A DNA stretch of 64,000 bases from Kappaphycus alvarezii (GCA_002205965.3 NADL03000631.1:124001-188000), one strand, 5' to 3'; counted from the stretch's first letter, positions 22,553 to 33,314 are shown. The notes: a model not told the origin generated them from the sequence alone. A program made the numbers and translations.

Positions 22553-23218
22553 ATGATCAAGTTGCTCAACTTTGAAATCTTCCGGAGGTTTCCGACAGAC
22601 TCTAGACAAGCCACTCGAAGGGGGGGCGTCCTTCCCATAACCGTCGCCGCCGTGATTGGCCTCGTCCTCTTCTGCGAAGTACGGACTTACATTGAGGGTG
22701 AAACCAAGTCTCGAAATGCCAACATCGAAGTTCGGGACTATCCCGGTAAAGCCAAGCTCGACGCCAGTTCCCAAGTCCGCAAAACAGTCATCGGTGGGGA
22801 GCGCGGTGAAGAACACAAACGCGATTATCGGGCACATTGGTAACACTGTTACAGAGCATGTCGACCACCAGGAGCTAGCCCACGTTCCGGAGGAAGTCGT
22901 CCAGCTCTCCGCCTCAAATTATGATCTCTATCTCAAGCAGAACGAGTACACTTTTGTTATGTACTATACAGAGTGGTGCATGCATTCCAGGAACGCGTTA
23001 CCAGAGTGGTCCAAATTGGCAAAGTTCCTCCCCGGTGCGAGGCCAAATGTTAAGGCGGCTAAGGTCGACTGCGTCAAGGACCCTCAAATCTGCGAGGCCA
23101 CTAAAATAAGAGGCTATCCCACAATTAAAATGTTCAAGGATGTCAATCCCCTGGAGGAGACAACAAGGCGGGGCGCAAAGTTGAATACTTCACAGAATAC
23201 GTCAAAAAGGTGTGCTAG
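22553..23218 (+). CDS. PDI-C type protein (ERGIC-N segment plus thioredoxin domain), lacking the ERV domain
   Basis: The ATG at 22553 starts KLLNFEIFRRFPTDSRQATR followed by one transmembrane helix (PITVAAVIGLVLFCEV). This is the N-terminal signature of ERGIC/Erv41-46 and plant PDI-C proteins (xxFDxYRKIPxDLTEATxxG). After a frame change near 22760-22800 a thioredoxin fold follows: QLSASNYDLYLKQNEYTFVM, then YYTEWCMHSRNALPEW, VDCVKDPQICEATKIRGYPT. The active-site position reads CMHS, one cysteine only, as in plant PDI-C (CxxS). A second shift near 23155 gives the better ending GRKVEYFTEYVKKVC and TAG at 23216; the two shifts compensate. Plant homologues continue with a COPII-coated ERV domain, absent here. 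Role by family: early secretory pathway membrane protein. It sits between copies of direct repeat R1. Confidence 0.7.
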
Positions 23219-23299
23219 CGTCTAAATATTCACGCTGCACTACGCTCAACCACCCCGCACCAAGACGCTCACCGCACTCACACGCAAAACCTCACCGAC

Positions 23300-23715
23300 T
23301 CAAGGGCACCCACGTCGCCTCGCACTTCGCTGGTTTCTATTGTGGTTCCCACATCACCCAGTGTCAACGACTACGCCCATACAGCTGCTATCAGGACCAT
23401 GGAACCCCTCCGGAACAACGCCCTGACCGACACTCTTACACTTACGGGACGCCATCACTGTACTATATTCTCATCGCTAGCTGCCACTACGTTGCATCTC
23501 CCTACCATCTGCATCCTCAAAGGGCCCTTACGACGCACATTCAATTCCCGCCAAACAAGATTCATCACTTTTCTGCATTGCAATATTCACTTGCAAGATT
23601 ACCCTGATAACATTTGTTGTACAATAGTAGGCATCAGTTTATACTGTACTGTACAGTACATAGTCTTGAAGGCGGCTTTCGTCAGGAGTCAAATAAATGT
23701 TTACCAAACCCAGGG
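23300..23715 (+). repeat. Direct repeat R1, right copy
   Basis: It matches the left copy in the same order and orientation, without the GC-rich interruption. One frame stays open for 131 codons (23342-23737), but the left copy does not keep this frame, so coding is doubtful. Confidence 0.7.
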
Positions 23716-23775
23716 GGGGAAATGTGGGGTGATTTAATATTTGAAAGATATGGTCGGTTGTGGCCCGGAATATCC
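23713..23775 (+). repeat. Dispersed repeat block Q, copy 2
   Basis: GGGGGGAAATGTGGGGTGAT through ATATGGTCGGTTGTGGCCCG; see the copy at 20471. It directly follows the right R1 copy and may mark the end of one element. Confidence 0.75.
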
Positions 23776-24020
23776 GACAGGGTCACCCCAAGTGCATGGT
23801 GAAGAAACTAGCGACTATTCGACAACGCCAATGTTGACATCATCAATTGAATAATTTTTTGGAATCAATTGAAGACGCGGGTATTTCCACAATTTTCTCC
23901 AAAAAATAATACTGCGGTTTACTTTTACGCATCTCTGTGCGATTAAATCTTTACATAAAGGTCCCAGTTCCTCCCCTGCGCTTGACCCCTTCCATTAGCG
24001 CATGCTTCCAAGCTCTCCGA
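23776..24020. other. AT-rich spacer
   Basis: No feature recognised between block Q and the truncated 3' end of copy E. Confidence 0.4.
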
Positions 24021-26130
24021 CCTCCGCAACGTCAGTCCCGCTGCGGATGCCTTCGACGCTCCACAGAAGTCTTGCTACCAGTCGCTGTGCGGGATTGCTC
24101 TCACTGACGCCGGGGCTCGGGGGACTAAGTGCCGGGCGGCTTTGGAGAGGTCTGCGGCAAACAACAATGTTTGAAAGTCATGCCGCCATCCGCGGGTAGA
24201 TCCGTAGACACAGCACAGCGCGTGGTCACCGTACTGATCCACAAATGTCATGCATCCGCTCTTGTGGCATTTTTGAAATGGGAGGAAACAACAGTACCCT
24301 GCAACAGAACCGCAGCCACGTCTTGTAATTTCGGTGTGAGGTGTACGCACTCCAGCCTGGAGCCGGTTGGCGTGAAAGCCAGTCCTTGCAACCATTCACT
24401 GACAACGAGGCTCGGAATGCCACAGCCCCCTCATCCCCAATTGGCATGGAATCAAAGGCCATTTCCTGAACCGGGCAAGCGAGTTGCCCTTGCCCAAACC
24501 GCTGCATTGTGTCGAAAGCCGTGGACTGGACAACCCTTTCTTGTGCCACTTGTCTCTTCCACTCGGCGTGCGCCCGAACTACGGATGTGTAAGATTGGAG
24601 AGCAGTGTTCGGTAGAACAGGGTAGAGCACAGGGCACGCGTGAGTGATACGGAGGAAAGGAAGGCAGCCGCCGCAGTGAGCTTTGCGGAGCGAAGCCCGA
24701 TGCCAAATGTCGGCTTGCGGGCCCAAAAAGCGCAATAGGGAGTTGAAATTCCCGAAATGTGTCGGCGTCCAGAACCCCACCCATTAACCCCCGCAGCGTG
24801 TCTTTAACAGCGGTGTCGAATTCCGTAGCTCCCTTGAGAGTGGAATGAGGGGAACTGCACGTAAGAGGTAGTTGATCCGACATACGCCAAAGCAAGTCCG
24901 CAGTAGGTGGAGAGCTACATGCGTGTCCCCCAGGATTAACAGGGATTTGAGGAGAGGCTGTAACAAAGTGACGTGCTTTGAGAACTCGCGCTCCACGAAT
25001 AGGTCCGACCCGAAGTGTGCGCGGAGCACTGTTGTCCCGGCGTCATAGTTCTGGCGAAGCTCACATGGGAGGGACTGCTGAACAGGCGGGGGGGGGCGGT
25101 TGGCCACCTGACGGCACACTTATCTATGTGCAGGTGTAAACCCAAACTGCGCACCTCCGGGAACAAGAGGAACTGTAGAGCCATTCGAATGGCTTCATGG
25201 GTGCCAACTACGTACCCATCGTCCAAATACCACAGCTGAAGGAGTAGAGAAGGCCCGCCTGTGGTTTCGCCCACATTTTCCTGCGTCAGTTTTTGCAGCA
25301 CAAGGGAGAATAAAAGTGGACCCAGCGGACCCCCCTCCTGCACGCCAACCACGCTCCGTAGCATATCATCCCACACCACAGATGACCCAAGATTACAGCG
25401 TATGTGTAATGGACCCAAGGAAGAGCTCCGGGAATCTCTGTTCGACCTCCGTCAAAAACGCACTGCGGTTGACCGAGTTAAAAGCGTTTTGAAGGTCAAT
25501 GGTTAACAATGCATACTCCGCCGATTCGCCATGCTCCTCGTAAAGTCGCCGTATAGCGTGGCCAACTCTCTCAGATCCCCCTGACATTGATACTCGCAAC
25601 TGCAGTGGCTGAAAGTATTTGGAAGCCGTGTCGGAAATGCGAGTCAGCAAACATCTGCCCACCAGGCGCTGTAAGGTCTCGCACTTATTCCTCCGTCCGA
25701 TTTCAGAAGAGCCGTAAGCGGGGCGCCTGCGATCCATGCAGATACAGCAGCAGGGCCCTTTCCGTTGACTAGCAAGTTGACGAGACTAGTCAGATTTGCT
25801 AGTAAGCTCCATCCACCATTGACAACTGGTGGGACTTGTAAGAGCTCAACAAGGTGGTTTAGGCACAGTCCGGGTTCCCCCTGCGGTGCTGCCTTGTGGA
25901 AAGCTCCGAACCCTCGGAGAACAAGTTCTGGAGTCAAGTTGGGGCAAAGGGCAGCGAGTCAGAGGAAGCGGATTGATACGACTCTGAAGTCGGAGAGCGC
26001 TGTGGGTGTTTCTCCCGAAGAATGTAAACCACCTCTGCGGAGGAGCAGGCGATCCCAGAAATCCCAGCACACTCGCCGCCTTGCTGTAGGCACTCTTCTT
26101 TGCGAGCACATGGGTTCATTTACTGGTACA
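24020..26130 (-). mobile_element. Non-LTR retroelement with reverse transcriptase and Cys/His knuckle (copy E)
   Basis: Read from 26130 down, the minus strand gives the finger/palm order of a reverse transcriptase: WIAGAPLTALLKSDGG (25937-25644), LLTIDLQNAFNSVNR (25737-25393), GVQEGGPLGPLLFSLVLQ and LWYLDDGYVVG (catalytic YLDD, near 25211-25233), then HLHIDKC. Thumb and linker follow (GGLGFR-type blocks), then the knuckle near 24290-24150, FVDQYGDHALCC and GWRHDF, a CCHC motif typical of elements with a C-terminal restriction-like endonuclease. The endonuclease itself is missing; the copy ends near 24020. About five frame changes are needed. Related to copy A. Confidence 0.85.
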
Positions 26131-26410
26131 GATAAATTTGCTGAGACTCAGTGAGCAGGTACTGCATAGTAGTTCCCACTCTTCGTGCCGAGGACGGAAC
26201 TCAGGCCCGCGGACATACTGGTTCCACCCTCCTACCCTCCCCACCGCTGACCCTACCACCCCGATATTACGAGGGCCTCGCCATTCAAGACCACCACCTC
26301 CAAATAGGCCACCTAACACGGACGAAAACAACCGCCGCTATTCTGTTCCCAGAAGACTTCATCCCGCCGCATTGCAGAGAAGTTTAACACAACCACAGGA
26401 CTGATCCGCA
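26131..26410. other. Spacer 5' of copy E
   Basis: Open in two plus-strand frames and one minus-strand frame without a recognisable motif. It may include the 5' part of copy E and the start of copy F. Confidence 0.3.
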
Positions 26411-26545
26411 GAAGTATTTATCACCGCATAAGTTGCACACTGTGGTCTTCTGTTGCAATGGCGATTCGATCGCGAGCCCCACTGCACGTGCCTGACGTGG
26501 AATATACAATTAGTTCCTAGCCGTATAGTCGGTCCTGCAGTGTAC
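26410..26545 (+). mobile_element. Non-LTR retroelement 3' tail, lineage alpha (copy F)
   Basis: The plus strand reads SIYHRISCTLWSSVAMAIRS, RAPLHVPDV and a stop near 26518, then the tail TATAGTCGGTCCTGCAGTGT. Very short 5'-truncated copy, diverged from C, H and the 49.6-kb copy. Confidence 0.6.
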
Positions 26546-27045
26546 AGGATAGATGCTCAATGAACTAAAGTTCCTTCCGTCCTGCTAACTCGTTTCAATC
26601 CGTTTTTTCCAGACACCCTATACGCAACTCTACGCCAAATGCGGTGACCAAGTTTGGTGCTCTGGGGTGGATTTGCGGCTGAGATTTGGGCTACTGAAAA
26701 CGGGTGACTAGCTGCGAGGTGAGCTTTTATTCCAAAATGCTTATTATTTGACAAGACCCGAAGATCTCGACCCGCTTCGCGGGGTCTCGCTTTTTTATGC
26801 GAGAGAAACGCTTCACCGTGGAGTAAATATTAGCGGGAACTATATTTTTCCATGTACAAAAAGGAGCCTTGACGCTATTGTAGAGGCCGAGTTTGTTGCC
26901 TACCAAGCCCTGCCACAGAACAGCTAAGCATTTTCCACTTCCTGGAACGACTCCTCTGCAGGATTTGTGCGACAGTACCACGTATGATTGGTTTACTCAT
27001 TAATTTACTTCAGTACTTGTAAAGAGCCGCTAAAATTATTCAGCC
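26546..27045. other. Spacer without recognised gene
   Basis: Minus-strand frames at 26557-26754 and 26727-26981 have no recognisable motif. Confidence 0.4.
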
Positions 27046-27235
27046 GGGGAGGGGACGTAGGTTTTTCCGAAGCAGTCGGGTGGACAATTATGTCGGCAGG
27101 TCGGGCGTTCAGTCCGGAAAGTAAATACGAGACTTCATAGTGGACGCCAGCTCCAGCGGCTTTGAACAGATTTTTGCCGAGCACTTTTGCCACTGCTTTG
27201 TGGCGGTTCTTCCAACCGAGACCTTTGTACAGTAC
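27045..27235 (-). mobile_element. Non-LTR retroelement endonuclease fragment, lineage beta (copy G)
   Basis: The minus strand reads VLGKNLFKAAGAGVHYEVSY and SGLNARPADIIVHP. This matches copy J at 54.64-54.74 kb, including the RPAD part of the restriction-like endonuclease. The fragment is cut on both sides. Confidence 0.65.
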
Positions 27236-27254
27236 TGTACATAAATAACATTGT

Positions 27255-27635
27255 TGTACAGTGCATACTGTACGAACAGTCTCGGCCAATCATAGGCCAC
27301 GACTGATCTGACTTGGCAGATCCAATGATTTGTGCCCTAAACAGCCAAGTGGCAATACTACTGTACAGTATTGTGTTCCCGGTAATACAGTGGCTATCGT
27401 CTACTGTATCTGCTATTCTATAGCTATCGAAAGGCTATATAAGGAAGCCCTTACTGCCCGATCGGGACGTGAGGAGAGAGGCAGTTTTGGAGTCAGAGAG
27501 AAATATCGACCGTTCTAGTGACTCCACCTGCTAAAACCACCAAATACGGGACTGCAACTGCATCCCGAAGGACCTTCGTACCCGTTCACTGTGCCTCCCT
27601 TTTCCACTCCCCTTGCTGACACTACGCATACTACA
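27255..27635 (+). repeat. LTR-like unit 1 with CCAAT and TATA boxes
   Basis: This unit and the next (27717-28120) match over most of their length in the same orientation: TGTACAGTGCATACTG at the start, GGCCAATCA or GGTCCAATC (CCAAT at 27286-27290), TATATAAGG (27436), GACTGCAACTGCATCCCG and ACCCGTTCACTGTGCCT, ending GCATACTACAA. The CCAAT to TATA distance is about 150 bp. The start TG and the promoter-then-leader layout resemble a solo LTR or a duplicated promoter. Confidence 0.55.
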
Positions 27636-27716
27636 AACATACTGTATTACAGTTCTGTAAATACATCATATACTGTACCGTACTGTACTACAGTATCTGT
27701 AATACACTATGTTCGT

Positions 27717-28120
27717 TGTACAGTGCATACTGACCAAACCGCTCGGTCCAATCGCGGGCCACGACTACAGTGATTTGGCGACTGTGATGACTTGTGCCGT
27801 ATTTGACAGGTGGCAGTACTGGTGTATAGTGCTACCGGTAATATAGTAATTATCGAGCTGTTACCACTCCTATATTGCCATGCGAAAGGCTACATAAGGC
27901 AGAGCTCCCCGCCAGATCGGGGCGAGAGGAGAGACAATAGAGGTAGAGGAAAAAACGGTCAATCGGATTATCTACGAACCTGTGTGTCAATTATCTATGG
28001 CAATCGGCCTAAATAAACACACACCAAATACAGGACTGCAACTGCATCCCGGGGGCTTTTGTACCCGTTCACTGTGCCTTCCTTCCTCGCCCCCCCTCGC
28101 TGAGACTACGCATACTACAA
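27717..28120 (+). repeat. LTR-like unit 2 with CCAAT and TATA-like boxes
   Basis: Second copy of the unit above; CCAAT at 27748-27752 and TACATAAGG at 27891 in place of TATATAAGG. The 80-bp spacer between the units is built of TACTGTA-type repeats. No internal retroelement sequence lies between the two units. Confidence 0.55.
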
Positions 28121-28158
28121 TATTATGTATGTACAGTCCTGTACTGTAATGTGCACAA

Positions 28159-28180
28159 TACTGTACTGTACAGTACAGTA
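28159..28180. repeat. 22-bp perfect palindrome of TACTG/CAGTA units
   Basis: The longest uninterrupted example of a motif that recurs throughout the window (TACTGTACTG followed by its exact mirror through TACAGTACAGTA). Confidence 0.9.
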
Positions 28181-28287
28181 GTGTACACATCTCTCGCACC
28201 TCTCCCATTCTTTTACCATCGTCTCGAAATTAAGTACTGCAGCCAGCTGCACTGAAAAGTGAAGTCAGGCATACCTTAGAATCGGGG

Positions 28288-28547
28288 CCAATGGGCGCAG
28301 TGTCACGCCATCTTGGCATCAGCCTATTGGCCCAAATCGGCAGCTTACAGCCAACGAGCATAGAGTACTGAAATTGTTTAAGAGCCAATCGCAGTACAGT
28401 CCACGCGTGCAATTGGTGCCTATTGGTCGAAAAAAATTAAAATTCGCAAATTTTTGAAAATTTAGGATCCAATGATAATTAAGCTTTGCTGCTGCTGCTG
28501 ATGATGATTTTGATGATGCTGATGATGATGCTGAATTTTTTGATTGG
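28288..28547. promoter_or_regulatory. Cluster of seven CCAAT boxes
   Basis: CCAAT or its complement ATTGG occurs at 28288, 28326, 28385, 28412, 28422, 28469 and 28543. CCAAT is bound by NF-Y (HAP2/3/5). No gene with a recognisable product starts nearby, so the target, if any, is unknown. The density is far above chance for a pentamer, but the sites may also be part of a repeat. Confidence 0.4.
28484..28535. repeat. GCT/GAT trinucleotide microsatellite
   Basis: A mixed run of GCT and GAT triplets. It codes for Ser/Ala-rich or Met/Leu-rich stretches in chance frames. Confidence 0.85.
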
Positions 28548-28845
28548 CTCTCATTTTGTGGATTTTCAACAGTTTTTCGCAGTTCGTACTCGAAAGGGCT
28601 CAAAGTTGGCGGAACTTGCGTGGCATAATACAGAATGTGCGATTTTGGGTTTTTTCCTACATTTACTGTACACAGTAATCTGCCTCATTTGGCGCGCTAC
28701 CTGCGATTTTGCCTACTTTTTCAACATTTCTCCTAATACAGCCCTCCTACTGCCCCCTCTAAAAATAATACATCAACTAATCATTATTATAAGGAGAATT
28801 ACCCCAAATCATTTTGTGGTCTCCCGCAAATAGGTTCTGCACTGT

Positions 28846-29979
28846 TAATAGTCAATACAACGTCCTTAACGCATAAGAACTTCTACCGTACGCTTGTGCA
28901 TAGAATTCACTAGATTTTCCACTACTTTTGCAGTCAAAGGGTTCCAAATACTCTCAATGCATTCCATCAAGTCTATCGGCGTAGAATAATACCGATTACT
29001 GGCGTAAACAGCCCTTGCTAAGATTCCCACAAGTTTGCATTGGGGTTCAAGTCAGGAGGGCGTTCAGGCCATTCCATAACACGAATTACTTCCTTTTTAA
29101 ACCAGTGTACAGTTTTCTAAGCAGAGTGCGCCGGTGCATTATCCTGCTGAAATGTCCAATTCACCGGCATGTTCTCGTCGGTCCACGCAGAACTTTAGTC
29201 TGTATCAAATGAATGTAACGATCTGCGTTTAAATTTTCCTTAACTTGAAACAAACCTGTCTTTACATGAGCACAAAAAATAGCCCAAACCGTGATGCCAC
29301 TTCCACGATGCTGCCGCTTGAATAGAATTCACAGTTCCTTTCTAAGGTCGTGTAGTAGTACTGGAGGCCATCAAGGCATCCCAGTTAAAGCGTTTCTTGT
29401 CACTGAAGAGCACGGATCCCCAAAAATTTCATCCACTTTGTACGTATGTTTTAGCCCACTCCAGCCGAGCAAGTTTGTGTTGATCAGTCAAGGGCGGAAT
29501 CTTTAGAACACTTTGTTATCGCAGCTTGACAGAGTTGTTAAGATAAGCACGTGTCCAACTTGCAGAAATCGGAAACTGAAGAGAGTCCCGGAGCGCTGGA
29601 GATGTCAGCGATGAATTTGATGCTGCACGAATCGACCTCTTCTCGTCTCTCACCGTCATATTTTTGCGATTCCAGCCCTTTTTTCTGGTTCTATAGCTAC
29701 TTGGTGCCTGTAAATATGTAAAAATAACCTTCCGGGATCGTTTAAGCTGTGCACTAATTGCCGAAATGCTGTGTCCAGCTTCAAGCAACACGGAGGCTTG
29801 AGCACGCTCTTGTTGGGACAACTGGCGCCCGCGGGGCACGGTGCAGATGGTTGCTGGGCTGCTTGTGCTATAGAAGTTAGTAGAGAGTGTTTTTCTCCTT
29901 CGCTGTTGCCAGGGAGTGAACTTTGACCCCAAAATTCAATGACCACAATCACCCCCTTGGTTGAAGTTTTGTCGTCACT
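28846..29979 (-). mobile_element. Tc1/mariner-type transposon, Tc3-like transposase, decayed (Tc1-1)
   Basis: From 29932 the minus strand encodes a bipartite DNA-binding part (PRGRQLSQQERAQASVLLEA, GHSISAISAQLKRSRKVIFT) with the helix-turn-helix layout of Tc1/Tc3 transposases. Further down come VKENLNADRYIHLIQTKVL and MEWPERPPDLNPNANLWE near 29080-29030, the second Asp and third Glu block (WPxxSPDLNPIExxW), then VENLVNSMHKRTVEVL near 28950-28900. Stops are frequent. The right end may begin with CAGTGACGACAAAACTTC after a TA at about 29980; the left end is guessed from a weak match near 28846. Confidence 0.7.
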
Positions 29980-30440
29980 GTACAGTTACCTACGTCCTTG
30001 GCCTCACGTTCGACGTTTCTTGTGGTACTTTTAGCGCTGAGGACAGTTTACATAATTATTTTTATTTTTAAAGAGGTCTTCGTGGTGTATGATGGGTTAG
30101 TGGGGGTTATCTATGGCATCAAGCAGCACAGTACACATCTATTCAGACACATTCGCTTGAATAGGGATATCCAAGTGACGAAATTTAGAAATTCCGATTG
30201 TAAAATTCTGCAATATGTGTACACCTTGCACCACAATTGCGGAATCGGCACATATACCCGTAGTATACTTTGCTGAAATTTGAGACTTTAGTGAAGCCTC
30301 GTGAGGCTCCCTTGAGCTCCCATACCATAATTCCCGCCAGTTCATGAAACAACATCACATGAACTCTGCACTTCCTTCTTCTCTCAATTCTCTCGCTCGC
30401 CGCCGCTACAACACCGCATACTACCATCTCTCCACTTTCG
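29980..30440. other. Spacer without recognised gene
   Basis: The open frame 29998-30276 begins with a hydrophobic stretch but has no recognisable motif and lies against the end of a transposon. Confidence 0.4.
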
Positions 30441-30444
30441 CGCC

Positions 30445-31120
30445 ATGTCGTATCATCCTGCACCGAATCAGGTACCTTTTCCTTCTACAGTAGCGTCTCT
30501 CGGGTCCTCTTCCTCCGTTTCCATCGGATCTCTTCCAAGGGCCACGACTGCAACAACATATTCTGCCCCGTCAACTTCCACTGATCCTTTCGTCTTGCCT
30601 GCGGTGACAAAACCCGCTTCAGTGCTAGGAAGTCGCGCGAAGTTTACGCTCGAGGAGAACTTGAATCCACTACGAGAGGTTGCAGCCTGTAAAGCACAAA
30701 TTGCTCTAACTGGAGAAACATGCGAATCCACTACGAGAGGTTGCAGCCTGTAAAGCACAAATTGCTCTAACTGGAGAAACATGCGGACGCTTCAAACTGG
30801 CCGCCTGCAAGGCAAATGCAACGAAGAAGCCCTGTTCAAGGGTTTCGTGGAAAGCACTTCAAGATATAGATAAGCGGTTGCAGTCGAAATTTGACGAAGT
30901 AGGCCTGGTTCAGCGGCATATGAGCGGTATTCGTGGTGATATGTCAGAGATGAAGGAGCTACTTTCTGCGATGAAGGGGACAGGGGAGATCGCGCGGCGG
31001 AAAAGAGTGCGAAAAGAGAGAGAGAAGAGAAGCAAGAGCGGTAAAAGGAATGCTTGGGTTCGATCATTCAGGCACGTGCAACTTGAAGGCATAAAGGGGG
31101 GGATTTTTGGGTTATTTTAA
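30445..31120 (+). pseudogene. Unidentified Ser/Thr-rich coiled-coil protein broken by a 61-bp tandem duplication
   Basis: The ATG at 30445 starts a Ser/Thr/Pro-rich part. Then come TLEENLNPLREVAACKAQIA and, after a stop caused by an exact 61-bp duplication (30663-30723 repeated at 30724-30784), the original frame resumes with GRFKLAACKANATKKPCSRV. A coiled-coil part (VGLVQRHMSGIRGDMSEMKE) and a Lys/Arg-rich tail end at 31118. The duplication length is not a multiple of three. The family is unknown; a transposon ORF1 is possible because a HARBI1-like transposase lies downstream. Confidence 0.45.
30663..30784 (+). repeat. Exact 61-bp tandem duplication
   Basis: Two identical 61-bp units follow each other without any difference, within an otherwise single-copy frame. 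Confidence 0.95.
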
Positions 31121-31205
31121 TGCATGGAAGATGTGGTCGGTTATATCCACGCGGCTAATGCGTTATGTGGGATAAGTCGTCGCTGATGGGTAAAATTACA
31201 GTACA
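31097..31205 (+). repeat. Dispersed repeat block Q, long form
   Basis: The segment from GGTTATTTTAATGCATGGAA to ACAGTACAGTACATG is repeated almost exactly, in reverse orientation, at about 50350-50460, including GTCGGTTATATCCACGCGGC and TCGCTGATGGGTAA. Its first 50 bp resemble block Q at 20.5 and 23.7 kb. Confidence 0.8.
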
Positions 31206-31616
31206 GTACATGAATTTCCTTACAAAGCCGGCTAAAGTGGAGGAAGATTACATCCAGATCGCTGGATCTGATGGGAGGAAGGAATGCGCGGTATCACGGG
31301 CGCGAAAACGATGTGCGGCGACAGTAGACATGGAGGATGAATTGTCATTTGTAGATTCGTTCGAACGGGGAGACAGGGCGTGGATGGAAATGGAGAACAA
31401 GAAAATTGAGCTCTCTTGTATGCAGTTTGAGGAAGATCGCGAGGAGCACAAAAGAGCACGTGAGGAGAGAAGGATGAACGTGATGCTGCAGCTGTATTGG
31501 AGTTGAAAAAGATGAAGCTTGTGATGGACGTGATGATGTACTGCCTTGGGGCGAGACGTTCGGGCGCTGAAGGTTCAGGCCCTTCAGTTGGTGGTGCTTC
31601 GGCTCCTCCGCCCTAA
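31165..31616 (+). pseudogene. Possible Harbinger ORF1 end, charged helical protein
   Basis: A frame of 113 codons followed, after a one-base shift near 31497, by ELKKMKLVMDVMMYCLG and a stop at 31614-31616. The C part (KIELSCMQFEEDREEHKRAR, EERRMNVMLQLY) is the kind of charged helix seen at the end of SANT-like transposon ORF1 proteins. It converges on a HARBI1-like transposase, which fits a two-gene Harbinger element. No DNA-binding repeat was recognised. Confidence 0.35.
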
Positions 31617-31619
31617 GTC

Positions 31620-32560
31620 CGGCACCCTATCCATGGCTTCAACAATTTACTCTGTAGAAGTCAAGAATACTGCAAGCGTCGGCGGCTCACATTTGAGGTA
31701 CAGCAAGGTCTTTTTTCTGTAGAAGCAGTTACGTACGTTGCATAGTAGCATTGCGAAGGAGTAAAGAGTACCAAGAGGAAGCTGCAGAACTCGCATTTTA
31801 AGTCCATAGTCGTCCAGTATGTCTTCACCTCCTTGAACATCTACTCCACGGTTATTAGCCCACTAGACATCGCCGGAATGAATGCGCTCTGATCTACGTT
31901 GAGGTTTGATCCCTGGAACGTAATCTCCAGGTATTCACAAACGTTAGAACCATTGTCCCCAAAAGTACAATACTGCTGCTCGACAACTTTCATGGCCTCT
32001 TCCAGATGCGCATCAATCTCTGAGCGAATATGTAGGATCTAATCACGGCTCTGTCCTTCCACTGGACCACACGAATGATAGAACATTCCATCCGCTGTAG
32101 TTATAGCTTGAAACTTGAGCGCATGTTTTCGCTTATGCACGTTATAGACTACGTTCTGTAGAGCAGAGTCACCTGGTCGGGCGATCTCAGTGACTGTTCC
32201 ATCGATGTATCCAATACAATTTTGGAGCGGTCCGACTTTCTCCTTCACTTTCGCGGCCCATTCACTGGCTCTTGCAGCAGTGTAACCTGCGCTTATGGGA
32301 CCAGTTTTCATGTAACCTAACCTGTACACGAACTCTTCTAGTTATTCCCAAAATATTTTGGCAGCTGCGGTCCATGCTTCCGAATCATTGCTTTGAGTTA
32401 ATTCCACCTCTGCGGTGTAGATAAGCGCTTCAATACAATTCAATTCGTCAACAGTATTGTACTGTAGTAGACGTTTCTTCTTGTTCAGAACTGTTCCGAC
32501 ACCGTCGTGACAACGTCTACAACTTTCAGTATATCTGTTCGCAAGAACCTAAAATGTAGT
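31620..32560 (-). pseudogene. HARBI1/DDE_4-like transposase
   Basis: The minus strand encodes LQNCIGYIDGTVTEIARPGD (first catalytic Asp), VVYNVHKRKHALKFQAITTA and CGPVEGQSRD (second Asp block), open from 32329 to 32039. After a stop it continues with CTFGDNGSNVCEYLEITFQG, DQSAFIPAMSSGLITVE (third acidic residue), and a C part with SAVGTLYSFAMLLCNVRNCF. This order is that of Harbinger-derived DDE_4 proteins. Stops and a frame change near 31850-31800 show it is not functional as read. Confidence 0.75.
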
Positions 32561-33310
32561 AAACGCTGCTCGTCACCTATCTATTTCCAAACTTCTTCGA
32601 AAGAAGTTGTTGATATAAAAATACCACGTTCGATTTAGGACTTCTGGTTTCTTCCAATAGCAACGTACTTTTCGAACGCCATAAACATATGAGCGCTTTC
32701 TACTTCGCATGTCGCCTGTCACCTTATTAGATGGCGGAGTTCTGATGCCCGAAAACAAAGGCGTCGAGCAGTGATCAATCTCCCTTCTCTCTTGAGGGTT
32801 CCCTTACGAACCCGCATGACAGAGGCTGGCTCGAAGGAGGCGTGTGTAATACTGAAGTTAGTTTCTAGCGTAAACTGTATATATCGGAATTTCAGATATC
32901 GAGTGTATTTCTCATGTAAGTAGTTCCCTACAGAAAAACTTACATTGACATTGCTGAATCATTGCAGGAGTAGTATGCATCGTAAGATCTGAAATTTATT
33001 TGAACGGCTAGAACATACGCATCTTGTACTGGAGTCAATTAGTTTCACGAGGCAGTGAACGTGCGAAAGATTTGAACGACAACCTTGTGCAGGTAGCAGA
33101 AACCTAACGGAAATGGAACGCGAAAAAAGGCGATAAAAGAATATTCTAAAATTATTTTTTGGTTCTTAAAAATGTCATAAATCGATTAAAAGTGCTATCA
33201 ATTGATGAAAAATTTCGAACAGACACTATAATAACGGAGAAGCAAAGAGCGGTGTGTCAAACTTGTCGGAGTGCTGAGCGGGAGTGCGGTAGGAGTCGCA
33301 GGCAGCACTG
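32561..33310. other. AT-rich spacer without recognised gene
   Basis: No domain seen. It may include the left end of the HARBI1-like element. Confidence 0.4.
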
Positions 33311-33314
33311 ACGG

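Noticed and set aside
29998..30276. Open frame with a hydrophobic start next to Tc1-1
   Set aside because: It begins about 20 bp outside the probable transposon end, has no motif, and most of it is ordinary AT-rich noise.
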